The notes under the pieces: generated by a model
The model's input: the letters and a program-made list of their open reading frames with translations, nothing else
Database searches by the model: none
What the model was told of the DNA's origin: nothing
Shown here: positions 45,388-54,520 of the stretch, one piece after another
Layout of the letters: each line of letters opens with the position of its first letter
How positions within the stretch are numbered: the first letter of the stretch is position 1
Program-made: the position numbers and the translations under genes
From: Rhizobium chutanense
GTDB lineage: Bacteria; Pseudomonadota; Alphaproteobacteria; Rhizobiales; Rhizobiaceae
Direction: 5' to 3'
DNA length: 64,000 nucleotides
NCBI RefSeq assembly: GCF_002531935.1
Contig: NZ_NWSV01000010.1
Coordinates: 119,551 to 183,550, forward strand

Positions 45388-47001
45388 TCAGCTTTCGGCC
45401 ACTTCGCCCTTTCCGCAAGGGTCGGCATAAAGCCAATATTTGTAGAACATCGGCCTATCGGCCGTGAAGGGATCTTCGCCCTGCCAGGCGCCGACGGCGT
45501 AGTTCGCGCCGCCGACGGCCTGCGCGCGCCGGTCGGGAAGCTGCATGAGGAAGGCGATTGCCGGAACCTTTGTCGTCAGCTTCAGCCCCTCAGGCAGGCC
45601 GAGGACGGGCGAGCGGAAAGGAACCGGCCCGGGATGGGCGTCGACGCCGATCGCATATCCCGCCTCGCGCAACGGACCGGGGAAATATTTGTGATCGATC
45701 AGATCGCCGTCGAAGCGGACGTCGAGTTCCTGCCAAAGCCTGGTGAAATGCTTGCCCTCGAGCGAGGCTTCATCCTGTCCCTCCTTCGGCACGCTCTGCC
45801 AGCCCGCGCCAAAGGGCACGGAATCCGCCGGCGTCGACAGGCCTGCCGCACCGTAATAGCCGATCGCATTGTTCAGATGGTGGAACTGGCGGAAGCGGTA
45901 GCGCTTGCTGATCGGCCCTCTCAGCATCCATGAATTGTTGAAGACATAATGCGGGCCGACCGCTTCGTGCTCTTTGGGAAATTTGAAAAGCTGGCCGAAA
46001 TTGCGGTCGTCGTCATCGGGGCCGGGACGATGGAGATTCCAGCCGAGATTGCCGTAGATGTAGAAGTAGCCGGATCGCCGCATCTCCAGCGAAAAGGGCA
46101 TGTAACAGTCGACAAACTTGTTGCCGCGCACCGTCCAGTTCCAGGCATAGTCCTCGGCCTCAATGGCGTTGTCGCGGATGCGGACGAACCAGTTGTTTTC
46201 GATGACGATGTTGCGGCAGAAATCCTCCACCGTGGAATCGGACGCATCGTTGAAGAAATGGATGCCGTTGAAGGCGTCGAGAATGACGTTGTCGCGCAGG
46301 ACGACATAACCGGCGATGGTCCAAGCCCTGAAGAAGTCGCCGTCAAAACCGCGCTCGTCCTTTTCGACGTCGACGCGGCTTTGGGTGTCTTCGAGATTGC
46401 CGTGGACCTGCCCCCAGTAGGTTTTTCGCCAGAGCCTGCAGTCCTTGGGATCGAGCGCGGCATCGACTGCTTTGGTTTCTCGGATCGCGGCAAGGTCTGC
46501 CTCGCCATGCGACTGTAGATCCTGGATCCAATCGCATTCTTCAATCAGCAGATGGCGGGTATAGGCTCCGGCCGCGCCGATGGCGATGGTGCTGCCGCGA
46601 ATATGCAGGCGGCGAAGCGTGATGTGCTGGCAGTTGTCGAGATAGATCGCGGTTGGCCAGCAGCCTTCGAAGGTGAGATCCTCGATGACCACCCACTGGC
46701 AATTCCGCAGCACGAGCGCGGCGTCATCGGCAAGATAGTAGATGCCGGGGAAGCGGCCATTGGCTTCCTGCACGGCGGAGAGCCGGTTGGCGGTGTCGCG
46801 ATAATCGTCGTAGCTTCTGCCGCCGTCGATGACGGCGCTCTTGCCGCCGATCACGACCGGCTGTTGCTGGGAGCCGCTGATGGAGGAGAGGACGAGCGGC
46901 GTTGCATATCGTGCGCTCTTCAGTGTCAGTTTCACGCCGGGACGCAGCGCTCGCAAGTCGTCATAAATCCGGTCAGGGTCTGTATGCAGACAGCGCGACA
47001 T
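45388..47001 (-). CDS. Right-handed parallel beta-helix repeat protein
   Basis: 537 residues. Many I/V-x-I-x-x-N and aromatic-rich rungs appear between about 90 and 330 (V-V-I-E-D-L-T-F-E-G, I-T-L-R-R-L-H-I-R-G, I-V-I-E-N-N-W-F-V-R, W-T-V-R-G-N-K-F-V-D), typical of pectate-lyase-like or carbohydrate-acting beta-helices. There is no obvious signal peptide, which is unusual for such enzymes. The C-terminal 130 residues are less repetitive. The polysaccharide substrate, if any, is unknown. ATG 47001 has GGGAAAC just upstream; a GTG at 47013 is the alternative. It is divergent from tctC across a 434-bp gap. Confidence 0.75.
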   Translation of the reverse strand: MSRCLHTDPDRIYDDLRALRPGVKLTLKSARYATPLVLSSISGSQQQPVVIGGKSAVIDGGRSYDDYRDTANRLSAVQEANGRFPGIYYLADDAALVLRNCQWVVIEDLTFEGCWPTAIYLDNCQHITLRRLHIRGSTIAIGAAGAYTRHLLIEECDWIQDLQSHGEADLAAIRETKAVDAALDPKDCRLWRKTYWGQVHGNLEDTQSRVDVEKDERGFDGDFFRAWTIAGYVVLRDNVILDAFNGIHFFNDASDSTVEDFCRNIVIENNWFVRIRDNAIEAEDYAWNWTVRGNKFVDCYMPFSLEMRRSGYFYIYGNLGWNLHRPGPDDDDRNFGQLFKFPKEHEAVGPHYVFNNSWMLRGPISKRYRFRQFHHLNNAIGYYGAAGLSTPADSVPFGAGWQSVPKEGQDEASLEGKHFTRLWQELDVRFDGDLIDHKYFPGPLREAGYAIGVDAHPGPVPFRSPVLGLPEGLKLTTKVPAIAFLMQLPDRRAQAVGGANYAVGAWQGEDPFTADRPMFYKYWLYADPCGKGEVAES

Positions 47002-47435
47002 ATCGTTTCCCACTCATGACGGTGAATACAGAGCTGCAGAAATCTGGATGGCGGAAACAAAATCTTGAATTGTGATAGATGTAATTGACTCAAGGTGGCG
47101 CGTGCAAGTGTCAAGCCGCAGATACTGCAAACAATACAGAGATGGCGAGCTTTGTCGGATGACCTGTCTGCATGAGGCGGCGAGAAGCGGGATTTAGACC
47201 CGCGACTGTCAATTGCGGCAAAAAAGTGGCCTCTCCTTCTGGATATCTCGCCGGTGTCAGCTAAATGACAGCTTGTTGTGGTGGCTTTGGCTACTTCTTC
47301 TCCGTGGAGGCGGAGAGCTGAAGCCTTGGGAGGTATTCTGCTCGTCATTCAGGACTTGCGTCCGCCGGCGGCCATTCCTTCCGATTCCCTTGAGAATAAC
47401 AGGCGGTTTGCTCAGCCGCCGACGGAGGACACATC
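47002..47435. other. Divergent intergenic region, beta-helix gene / tctC
   Basis: 434 bp likely to contain the tctCBA promoter and any TctD-type binding site. A small hairpin GGCGG (47402-47406) / CCGCC (47416-47420) lies just before the tctC ribosome-binding site GGAGG (47424-47428). I see no other clear element. Confidence 0.4.
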
Positions 47436-48380
47436 GTGAAGCATACGTTCATCGCAACCCTTCTTGCCGCGACCATCGCGCTGCCGGCCTTTGCGGCCGA
47501 CTACACCATCATCGCGCCTGCCGCGCCCGGCGGCGGCTGGGACCAGACGGCCCGTTCGCTGCAGACCGCATTGCAGCAGGAGAAGATCTCCGGCAACGTC
47601 CAGGTCCAGAACGTCCCCGGCGCCGGCGGCACCATCGGCCTTGCACAGTTCAGCAGCCAGGCTGCGGGCAATCCGAATTCGCTGATCGTCGGCGGCTATG
47701 TCATGGTCGGCGCGATACTCACCAACAAATCGCCGGTGACGCTCAAGGACGTGACCCCGATCGCCCGTCTGACCGGCGAATATGAAGCCGTCGTCGTTCC
47801 CGCTTCCTCCGAGATCAAGACCATGGCCGATCTGGTTGCGGCGCTGAAGAAGGATCCGGGCTCGGTTTCCTGGGGCGGCGGTTCGGCCGGCGGTACCGAC
47901 CACATTACGGTCGGCCTGATCGCCAAGGCCTCCGGCGTCGATCCGACCAAGATCAACTATGTCGCCTTCTCCGGCGGCGGTGAAGCGCTTGCTGCCATTC
48001 TCGGCGGCCAGGTCACGGCCGGCGTATCGAGCTATAGCGAGTTCGAATCGCAGGTGAAATCCGGCACGCTCCGCCTTCTCGCCGTCTCCAGCGACAAGCG
48101 GATCGACGGCGTCGATGCGCCGACGCTGAAGGAAGCCGGCACCGACGTCACCATTCAGAACTGGCGCATGGTTGCCGCCGCTCCCGGCCTGTCGGCAGAG
48201 CAGGTGGCAAGCGTCACCGCCGATTTCGAGAAGTTGCATAGCTCCGCCACATGGCAGGAAACTTTGAAGACCAAGGGCTGGGCCGACACCTATCTGTCCG
48301 GTGACGCCTTCAAGGCGCAGCTCGAGAAGGACGTCTCCGCCACTGAAGGCATTCTTAAAGATATCGGACTTGTTCAATGA
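47436..48380 (+). CDS. tctC: Tripartite tricarboxylate transporter substrate-binding protein TctC
   Basis: 314 residues. GTG start 47436 with GGAGG 8 nt upstream, then a signal peptide (hydrophobic [14 protein letters not shown], cleavage after A-F-A-A). The mature protein begins [18 protein letters not shown], the hallmark of Bug/TctC proteins, with [20 protein letters not shown] and [13 protein letters not shown]. It captures a carboxylate such as citrate in the periplasm. It is the first gene of tctCBA; its stop overlaps tctB (ATGA). Confidence 0.94.
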   Translation: MKHTFIATLLAATIALPAFAADYTIIAPAAPGGGWDQTARSLQTALQQEKISGNVQVQNVPGAGGTIGLAQFSSQAAGNPNSLIVGGYVMVGAILTNKSPVTLKDVTPIARLTGEYEAVVVPASSEIKTMADLVAALKKDPGSVSWGGGSAGGTDHITVGLIAKASGVDPTKINYVAFSGGGEALAAILGGQVTAGVSSYSEFESQVKSGTLRLLAVSSDKRIDGVDAPTLKEAGTDVTIQNWRMVAAAPGLSAEQVASVTADFEKLHSSATWQETLKTKGWADTYLSGDAFKAQLEKDVSATEGILKDIGLVQ

Positions 48381-48868
48381 GCGGGGATAACACCTCCTCG
48401 GTAACGACACGCCGCCCTGATTGGGCGGCGTTCATCATTGCCGTTTTCCTCTTCGTCCTCGCCGGCGTGATGGCCTGGGATGCCCTGCATCTGAAAACCA
48501 TCGCGCAATACGACCGCATCGGCCCGGCGACAGTGCCTCAAGTGGTGGCGTTCGGCCTCTTCTGTCTCGGGATCTGGACCGCCTTCGAAGCCTGGCGCGG
48601 CGATTTTCCGGAACGCGATCGGCAGGAAGTGGCGCCCGTCATCTGGATCGTCGCCGGTCTTGCCGGCCAGATGCTGCTTCTGCGCGTCGCCGGCTTCTCG
48701 ATCGCGACCGGCATTCTCTTCGCGCTGACGGCACGCGGCTTCGGCAAACGCAAGCTCTGGATCTCGCTGCCGCTCGGCATCGTCATCAGCTTCGTCGTCT
48801 GGACGATCTTCTCGCAGCTCCTGCAACTGACGCTGCCGGCCGGCCCGCTCGAACATCTGTTCTTCTGA
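48377..48868 (+). CDS. tctB: Tripartite tricarboxylate transporter small permease TctB
   Basis: 163 residues with four predicted membrane helices (about 15-33, 50-67, 88-120, 130-150). It starts with a polar stretch and includes R-I-G-P-A-T-V-P-Q-V-V-A-F-G, the usual TctB signature. It forms the membrane complex with TctA. It overlaps tctC by four bases and is followed 90 bp later by tctA. Confidence 0.9.
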   Translation: MSGDNTSSVTTRRPDWAAFIIAVFLFVLAGVMAWDALHLKTIAQYDRIGPATVPQVVAFGLFCLGIWTAFEAWRGDFPERDRQEVAPVIWIVAGLAGQMLLLRVAGFSIATGILFALTARGFGKRKLWISLPLGIVISFVVWTIFSQLLQLTLPAGPLEHLFF

Positions 48869-48958
48869 CCGCGCGGAACGCGCTGTCAGCTCTTTTGATT
48901 TTGCGCGGCGCCTGGCTCCGAAGATCGGATGGTCGGAAACGCCGCTTGGGACACCAAG

Positions 48959-50476
48959 ATGAGCACATTCGAATTCCTATGGCAGGGTATCCTGGTTGCG
49001 ATGCAGCCGATGAACCTGGTTTATGCGCTGGTCGGCGTGACGCTCGGCACAGCCGTCGGCGTGCTTCCCGGCATCGGCCCGGCCCTCACCGTGGCGCTGC
49101 TGTTGCCGGTCACCTACAAACTCGATCCCGGCGGTTCGCTGATCATGTTCGCCGGCATTTATTACGGCGGCATGTATGGCGGTTCGACGACGTCGATCCT
49201 GCTCAACACGCCGGGTGAGAGCGCCTCGATCGTCACCGCGCTCGAGGGCAACAAGATGGCGCGCGCCGGGCGCGGCGGACCGGCGCTGGCGACAGCGGCG
49301 ATCGGCTCCTTCGTCGCCGGCCTGATCGCAACGCTCGGGCTTGCCTTCATCGCTCCCTATATCGTCAAGCTGGCGCTGGTCTTCGGGCCGCGCGAATATT
49401 TCGCGCTGATGGTGCTTGCCTTCGTCACCGTTTCCTCGGCCTTCGGCGATTCGGCATTGCGAGGGCTGACGTCGCTGTTCATCGGCTTCGCGCTCGCGAT
49501 GGTCGGCATCGACCAGCAGACGGGGCAGGCGCGGCTTTCCTTCGGCATTCCCGACCTCCTCGACGGTGTCGAGGTGACGACGCTTGCCGTTGCGATGTTT
49601 GCGATCGGCGAGACGCTTTATATCGCCGCGCAGGGCAATCGGATCGCGGAGAAGGTCGAAGCGGTCAAGGGTTCGCTCTGGATGACCGCTGAGGACTGGG
49701 CGCGTTCATGGAAGCCCTGGCTGCGCGGCACGCTGATCGGTTTCCCGATCGGCGCGATGCCGGCGGGCGGCGCCGAAATCGGCACTTTCCTCTCCTATGC
49801 GAGCGAAAAGCGGCTGGCGAAGAACCCGGAAGAATTCGGCCATGGCGCGATCGAAGGCGTGGCCGGTCCCGAGGCGGCCAACAACGCCTCGGCCGCCGGC
49901 ACGCTGGTGCCGCTTCTGACACTCGGCCTGCCGACGACGGCGACGGCGGCGATCATGCTGGCCGGCTTCCAGCAATATGGCTTGCAGCCGGGGCCGCTGC
50001 TGTTTGCCACCAATCCACAGCTCGTCTGGGGACTGATCGCCAGCCTGCTCATCGCCAATGCGATGCTTTTGGTGCTGAACCTGCCGATGATCGGGCTCTG
50101 GGTGCGGTTGCTGACCATTCCGAAGCCGTGGCTCTATGCCGGCATCCTGCTGTTTGCGACGCTCGGGACGATCGGTGCCAATCCATCGGTGTTCGAACTC
50201 GGCATGCTGCTCACGTTTGGGCTGCTCGGCTATGTCATGCGGCTCTTCGGTTATCCGATCGCGCCTGTCGTCGTCGGCTTGATCCTCGGGCCGCTTGCCG
50301 AGCAGCAACTGCGTCGGGCGCTGGCGATCAGCCAGGGCGATGTGACGACGCTTGTCATGTCGCCGATCGCGGCCGGTCTGCTCATCGTTGCGGCGGCCGC
50401 TTTCCTCATCCCGCTGATCCTGCGGATTCGCGGCCGTGGCCAGGTGCTGTCGCAGCTGGCGGCAAACGAAGACTAA
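48959..50476 (+). CDS. tctA: Tripartite tricarboxylate transporter large permease TctA
   Basis: 505 residues, about 12 membrane helices. Family motifs are G-V-L-P-G-I-G-P-A near residue 40, [20 protein letters not shown], and [11 protein letters not shown] in the middle of the protein. It carries sodium- or proton-driven carboxylate uptake with TctB and TctC. ATG 48959 matches the family start M-S-T-F-E-F-L; the frame from 48929 adds ten unconserved residues. A strong terminator follows at 50502-50537. Confidence 0.95.
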   Translation: MSTFEFLWQGILVAMQPMNLVYALVGVTLGTAVGVLPGIGPALTVALLLPVTYKLDPGGSLIMFAGIYYGGMYGGSTTSILLNTPGESASIVTALEGNKMARAGRGGPALATAAIGSFVAGLIATLGLAFIAPYIVKLALVFGPREYFALMVLAFVTVSSAFGDSALRGLTSLFIGFALAMVGIDQQTGQARLSFGIPDLLDGVEVTTLAVAMFAIGETLYIAAQGNRIAEKVEAVKGSLWMTAEDWARSWKPWLRGTLIGFPIGAMPAGGAEIGTFLSYASEKRLAKNPEEFGHGAIEGVAGPEAANNASAAGTLVPLLTLGLPTTATAAIMLAGFQQYGLQPGPLLFATNPQLVWGLIASLLIANAMLLVLNLPMIGLWVRLLTIPKPWLYAGILLFATLGTIGANPSVFELGMLLTFGLLGYVMRLFGYPIAPVVVGLILGPLAEQQLRRALAISQGDVTTLVMSPIAAGLLIVAAAAFLIPLILRIRGRGQVLSQLAANED

Positions 50477-50501
50477 AAAGACAACCTTACCCCTGCCTCG
50501 T

Positions 50502-50537
50502 GGCCGGCCATGGAGACATGCGCCGGCCTCTTCTTTT
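50502..50537 (+). terminator. Rho-independent terminator of tctCBA
   Basis: Stem GGCCGGC (50502-50508) / GCCGGCC (50522-50528) with a 13-nt loop, then TCTTCTTTTT. It lies 25 bp after the tctA stop. Confidence 0.8.
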
Positions 50538-50627
50538 TGCATGGCTGCGGTGATTTTCCGTGCATTGTTACGGCGCGCTCGGCGGCCCACCTATGAATGG
50601 TCCATCATAGAGTGAGAGAAGAAGACA

Positions 50628-50798
50628 ATGTCCGCTATCAGAAGTTCAATCCATACCGGTTTCCTTGGCCGCGCATTCGCCGCGCTCGGCGCCGCAAATG
50701 CCGTCAGCGCCGCCGTCGAAGCCGGCCGCCGTCCGCGTGCCCGCGACCTCAGGGAACTCGGCATCGACCCGGTCTCCTTCGGTCGGGTCATCCGCTAA
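50628..50798 (+). CDS. Small DUF1127-like protein (56 residues)
   Basis: A 56-residue ORF starting M-S-A-I-R-S-S-I-H-T-G-F-L-G-R, with an Ala-rich middle and the C-terminal R-R-P-R-A-R-D-L-R-E-L-G-I-D-P. The Arg-rich run followed by L-R-E-L-G-I-D-P resembles the end of DUF1127 (YjiS-like) proteins, small regulatory or RNA-binding proteins abundant in rhizobia. The leader AGTGAGAGAAGAAGAC (50611-50626) supplies a GAGAGAAG-type RBS. Support comes from codon structure (third-position G/C), an RBS and a clean terminator (50827-50859). Confidence 0.7.
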   Translation: MSAIRSSIHTGFLGRAFAALGAANAVSAAVEAGRRPRARDLRELGIDPVSFGRVIR

Positions 50799-50826
50799 AA
50801 CCTTCAAGCCATGCATGAACGAATTA

Positions 50827-50859
50827 GCCCGCAACCGGATGGTCGCGGGCTTTATTATT
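50827..50859 (+). terminator. Terminator of the DUF1127-like gene
   Basis: Stem GCCCGC-a-ACC (50827-50836) / GGT-c-GCGGGC (50841-50850), tetraloop GGAT, tail TTTATTATT. It is 28 bp after the stop. Confidence 0.75.
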
Positions 50860-50901
50860 TCTGAAGGGGTGCCGCAGTGCTGAGCACCGTGGCCTGTAAC
50901 A

Positions 50902-51993
50902 TCAGGCGTGAAGCTCTTCCTGCCCGGCGGCTTGATCTTCCACCCGTTCACGCTTGTTGTGGCGGATGGACGACCAGAGCGACAGGCCGATCAGGGCTGC
51001 GCCGCCGAGACCGGTGATCACCTCGGGGATATGCACCAGGGTCTGGGCATACATGATCACCGAGAGGATCAGGATGGCATAGAAGGCGCCATGCTCGAGG
51101 TAGCGATATTCGGCAAGCGTTCCCTTTTCCACCAGCATGATCGTCATCGAGCGCACATACATGGCACCGATGCCGAGGCCGATCGCGATGACGAAGAGGT
51201 TCTGCGTCAGGGCGAAGGCGCCGATGACGCCGTCGAAGGAGAAGCTGGCATCCAGCACCTCGAGATAGATGAAGGCGCCGAGACCGCCCTTGGCGGCGGC
51301 GCTCATCGTCTTTTGCGAGGCATCGAGCAGTCCGCCGACCACTTCGACCGCGAGGAAAGTGAGCAGGCCGTAGATGGCGCAATGGACGAAGACGGTGGCT
51401 TCCTCGCCGCCGATCAGCCAGGAGAAAACCAGCATCAGCGCCAGCACGAAGGCGATCTCGATACCCTTGATGGTGGCTGAACGCGCCATCACCCTTTCCA
51501 GGCCTGGAAGCCAGTGGATTTCCTTCTTATGGTCGAAGAAGTAGTTGAGGCCGACCATCATCAGGAAGGTGCCGCCGAAAGCTGCGATCGGCAGATGCGC
51601 GTCGTTCATGATGCGGGCATATTCGGCCGGCTCGCGGGCGGCGAGCACCAGAGCATCCCAGGGGCCGATCTGTGCCGCGATCGCGACGATCGCCAGCGGG
51701 AAGACGATGCGCATGCCGAAGACGGCGATGATGATGCCCCAGGTGAGGAAGCGTTTCTGCCAGACCGGCGTCATCTCCTTCAGCTTGTTGGCATTGACGA
51801 TGGCATTGTCGAAGGACAGCGAAATCTCCAGCACCGCAAGCACGGTGCAGATGAAGAAGACGGTCACCATGCCGCCGATCGTGCCTGTGGTCTGCCAACC
51901 GAGCACGGCGCCGAGAACGAGGCCGAGGGCGGTGACGATGAAGGCCCAGCGGAAATAGCTGAGCGAGGACGTGTTGGTTGCGGGCTGATTCAT
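50902..51993 (-). CDS. DUF475 (TerC-superfamily) integral membrane protein
   Basis: 363 residues with about nine hydrophobic helices. Family motifs: L-E-I-S-L-S-F-D-N-A-I-V-N-A near residue 55 with Asp-Asn in a membrane helix, and F-I-Y-L-E-V-L-D-A-S-F-S-F-D-G-V-I-G-A-F near 240. These paired acidic motifs resemble TerC/DUF475 proteins linked to metal-ion (Mn2+, Ca2+) or tellurite handling. The transported ion is not known. ATG 51993 has GAGGT 8-12 nt upstream; an in-frame start at 52014 would add seven residues. It is monocistronic. Confidence 0.87.
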   Translation of the reverse strand: MNQPATNTSSLSYFRWAFIVTALGLVLGAVLGWQTTGTIGGMVTVFFICTVLAVLEISLSFDNAIVNANKLKEMTPVWQKRFLTWGIIIAVFGMRIVFPLAIVAIAAQIGPWDALVLAAREPAEYARIMNDAHLPIAAFGGTFLMMVGLNYFFDHKKEIHWLPGLERVMARSATIKGIEIAFVLALMLVFSWLIGGEEATVFVHCAIYGLLTFLAVEVVGGLLDASQKTMSAAAKGGLGAFIYLEVLDASFSFDGVIGAFALTQNLFVIAIGLGIGAMYVRSMTIMLVEKGTLAEYRYLEHGAFYAILILSVIMYAQTLVHIPEVITGLGGAALIGLSLWSSIRHNKRERVEDQAAGQEELHA

Positions 51994-52290
51994 GGCCGCA
52001 CCTCGCGGCCGCAAATCATGTTGAAGAGAGTGGCTATATCCGAAAGACGCGGCACGCCACCACTGGCATGCGGGTCAGGCATGGTGAGTTTGTTCATCGA
52101 TGAAAAATCCGCCGGCTAAGCTGCAGGCGGTACCGACATCACGAGAGCGCCGTTAAAAACTCTCGCCAGAGGGGCCCGGCACCAAAGTTCCCCGTCAGCC
52201 GATGTCTGGAAGGCTGCGGGATAGGCCCTAGGTAATGGACTTCCCCAGCCAGTCAAGGCCGGCGGCACCTGGAGATCGGTTGATTTTTTG

Positions 52291-52315
52291 GGAACCATTC
52301 GGATGCCCGGCCGTT
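52291..52315 (+). promoter_or_regulatory. EcfG/RpoE2-type general stress promoter for two small genes
   Basis: GGAAC (52291-52295), 16 bases, CGTT (52312-52315): an exact EcfG consensus. Predicted transcription start is near 52322, about 28 nt before the first small gene, whose RBS is at 52338-52343. Confidence 0.72.
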
Positions 52316-52349
52316 AGGCTCTGGTTGAGCTTAAAAAAGGAGGCCGATG

Positions 52350-52565
52350 ATGCACACTTCGACCCATGTTCCCGACAAACGCACCGAGGCGTCCGACCGC
52401 ATGAAGCGGGCAAAGCCGAACCGCATGCAGAAGGCGCAGGTGCTGCCGCCGCATCATGTCGACCTGACGCTGACGCCTGGCGTCATTCACGACATTCATG
52501 TGCCCGCCCACGTTACCGGCGCGGATCTTTCCAAGGGCGGTCCCGACATCAAGGGCAAGAAATAA
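52350..52565 (+). CDS. Small basic His-rich protein (71 residues), unknown function
   Basis: 71 residues starting M-H-T-S-T-H-V-P-D-K-R; Lys/Arg-rich, with H-H-V-D-L-T-L-T-P and a C-terminal K-G-G-P-D-I-K-G-K-K. No domain recognised and no membrane or signal sequence. ATG 52350 is 6 nt from AGGAGG (52338-52343); ATG 52347 would be only 3 nt away. The gene stands directly behind an EcfG-type promoter, so a role in stress survival is inferred. A second tiny gene starts 43 bp downstream. Confidence 0.7.
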   Translation: MHTSTHVPDKRTEASDRMKRAKPNRMQKAQVLPPHHVDLTLTPGVIHDIHVPAHVTGADLSKGGPDIKGKK

Positions 52566-52608
52566 CGGGCTTTGGAAGTCTCTCGATTAAAAACAAGGTG
52601 AGGACTAT

Positions 52609-52788
52609 ATGACTGTGAATTTTGTGCCCCGCGACCTCTTTATCCGGCACGAGAATGAATGGAAGGCCCTCCGTGAGGCGACGGGTGAGCGCATCGATAT
52701 CGGCAATCACGCGAAGCCGCTTGTTCCGTCTGTCGGCCGCCCGGTTTCCGTCGGGAAAAACGAGGCTCCAGCCGCACGCTCCGAATGA
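52609..52788 (+). CDS. Small protein of 59 residues, unknown function
   Basis: 59 residues: M-T-V-N-F-V-P-R-D-L-F-I-R-H-E-N-E-W-K-A-L-R-E-A-T, then a short basic, Pro-containing tail. AGGTGAGG at 52595-52602 is a good RBS and the frame shows coding-like third positions. No family recognised. It is probably co-transcribed with the 71-residue gene from the EcfG-type promoter. It has no membrane segment. Confidence 0.6.
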   Translation: MTVNFVPRDLFIRHENEWKALREATGERIDIGNHAKPLVPSVGRPVSVGKNEAPAARSE

Positions 52789-52945
52789 GCCAAAGGGTCA
52801 CCGCGTACGGCGCTCGGTCTGATGGCCGGGCGCTTTGCTTTTTTCGAGGTTGATGCCGACCGAAATGTCGTCAAAGATGATGGCCACGCCAACCTTTCGG
52901 AAAGGATTGGGCGGCGATAATCCCGACCTCACGGGATTCGGACAG

Positions 52946-53665
52946 ATGGCCAAGACAGCGACACGAAGCCGCCGCAAGGCGCCGGCGAGAGGAAAAAGCA
53001 GAGCGCGCAGCGGCGGCGGGCTGCTGCCCTGGACGGTGATCGGCCTTGCCGCAATCGCCGGGATCGCCACCTACGACAATTGGAAGAGCATCAAGCCGAT
53101 GCTTGGCCGCCAGCCGGCTGAGGTTATACGGGACATGGCGCAGGAGAAGCCGGCCGTCAGGAAGGATGCGCCGCCGAAGCAGGTGACGCTTGCCGCGCCG
53201 GTGCCGAAAGCTGCGCCGACGCTGCCGGGTCCGCTGCCGCCGGCAGCCATTCCCACACCGGCCGTTCAGCCGGTCAAGGCGACACCGTCTCCGTCTTCTG
53301 CTGCACCTGCGGAGACCGGGACGGCCGCTTTCGGCTATTGCGGGCAGGGCGCCCATATCAACTGCGTCGGCGACGGCGGCGTCTTCTGGTACAAGGGCGA
53401 AAAGATCGTCATTGCCGATATGGCGAGCCCGATCGTCGACCGGGCGCGCTGCGACGACGAGCGCAGGGTCGCCTTCGCCGGCAAGGCGCGCCTGCTGGCG
53501 CTCCTCAACGCCGGCCCCTTCACGATGAATGCAGCGGGCAAGACCGATCCTTCGGGCACGCCGCGCGTCGTTTCACGCGACGGGCGCTCCTTCGGCGCGC
53601 AGTTGATCAATGAAGGGCTGGCCCGCAAGCCTGGTGGTGCCGGCGGCGCTTGGTGCGCCGCCTGA
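52946..53665 (+). CDS. Membrane-anchored SNase-like (thermonuclease-fold) protein lacking expected catalytic residues
   Basis: 239 residues. A basic N-terminus, one membrane helix (about 26-43) and a Pro/Ala-rich linker (about 75-125) lead to a C-terminal domain like the staphylococcal nuclease fold: V-F-W-Y-K-G-E-K-I-V-I-A-D-M-A-S-P and A-F-A-G-K-A-R-L-L-A-L-L-N-A-G. In active nucleases the second strand has an Arg (R-x-A/I-D) and is followed by Pro-Glu; here these read V-I-A-D and S-P-I. The protein is thus probably a non-catalytic homologue. Several Cys residues could form disulfides in the periplasm. ATG 52946 is chosen over the frame from 52835, which precedes the conserved basic start. 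Confidence 0.7.
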   Translation: MAKTATRSRRKAPARGKSRARSGGGLLPWTVIGLAAIAGIATYDNWKSIKPMLGRQPAEVIRDMAQEKPAVRKDAPPKQVTLAAPVPKAAPTLPGPLPPAAIPTPAVQPVKATPSPSSAAPAETGTAAFGYCGQGAHINCVGDGGVFWYKGEKIVIADMASPIVDRARCDDERRVAFAGKARLLALLNAGPFTMNAAGKTDPSGTPRVVSRDGRSFGAQLINEGLARKPGGAGGAWCAA

Positions 53666-53675
53666 CGAGGCCGGG

Positions 53676-54167
53676 CTACTTGCCTTTCTTCACCAGCTTG
53701 CCGCCGGTGCGGAAACTGCCGGTAAACGAGGAATCCTTGCTTTCGGCCGTGCATTCGATGGCAATCGGCTTGCCGGAATAGGGATTGCCGAAGGTGCAGA
53801 AGCCGGCGACCTTGACCTCCCCGGTCATCTTGTTGCCGACGCCCGTCGTGACGAGGCTGAGCGGCAGGCGGGCATTGCCGTTGGAGGCGGGCTTGATGCC
53901 GCTGCCGTCCCCCTGGAAGCCGAGCGCTTTGCCGTCCGAGGTGAAGATGAAGGTCACCGTGCCGTTGGCCAGCGTGACGCTGGCAAGCTCGTTCTTGCAG
54001 CCCTTGGTGGCGTCGAACTTGGCGACGACGAGCTTGGCGCATTTGCCGGAAAGCGTGATGACGCCGGGCGCGCCGGGAAATGTCTCCGCAGGAGCAGCCG
54101 GCGCTGCCGAGGCCGGCAAGGCGAACGCGGTGGAAAAAATTGCGGCGGCAAGCGCTGATAATTTCAT
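53676..54167 (-). CDS. Exported protein of unknown function
   Basis: 163 residues with a signal peptide (M-K-L-S-A-L-A-A-A-I-F, cleavage after A-S-A-A). The mature part has Cys residues in G-K-C-A-K, K-G-C-K-N, G-F-C-T-F and I-E-C-T-A, which could pair as two disulfides, and ends with a Lys-rich K-L-V-K-K-G-K. I recognise no domain. It is convergent with the SNase-like gene (10 bp between stops). An alternative start six residues upstream exists at 54185. Confidence 0.7.
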   Translation of the reverse strand: MKLSALAAAIFSTAFALPASAAPAAPAETFPGAPGVITLSGKCAKLVVAKFDATKGCKNELASVTLANGTVTFIFTSDGKALGFQGDGSGIKPASNGNARLPLSLVTTGVGNKMTGEVKVAGFCTFGNPYSGKPIAIECTAESKDSSFTGSFRTGGKLVKKGK

Positions 54168-54484
54168 TTCGATTTCAAACCCCATGTCTTGGCGAGGCGA
54201 ATCACTCCCTCATCCTCGGTTCGCCTTGGCATGGTTCTGTGTCGGAATTTGGCTGCGATGTCGGCAGAGGAGCGGAAAGTCGGCTGAGCCTGCTGGTCAC
54301 GGGGAGCAGCGACGACCCAGGCTGCCGGACATCGACAATCAGCCGATGCGACACGGCAGGTGGCAAGGCGCTCATCGAGCGCCTGCCGTCTTAGATGCAC
54401 TTCTGGCCAAGAGGAATGGGCCCAGGCAGGGAAGTCCGGACCCATTCTTTCCCGATCGGAGGTCAGTCGGATCAGGAAGCTGAA

Positions 54485-54514
54485 GCTGCCGGCTTACATG
54501 CTGCAGCCGGCAGC
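54485..54514 (-). terminator. Terminator hairpin of the porin gene
   Basis: Perfect 10-bp stem GCTGCCGGCT (54485-54494) / AGCCGGCAGC (54505-54514) with a 10-nt loop, starting 6 bp after the porin stop. The T-run on the minus strand is weak. The rest of 54168-54484 shows no feature I can support. Confidence 0.6.
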
Positions 54515-54520
54515 CTTTCA

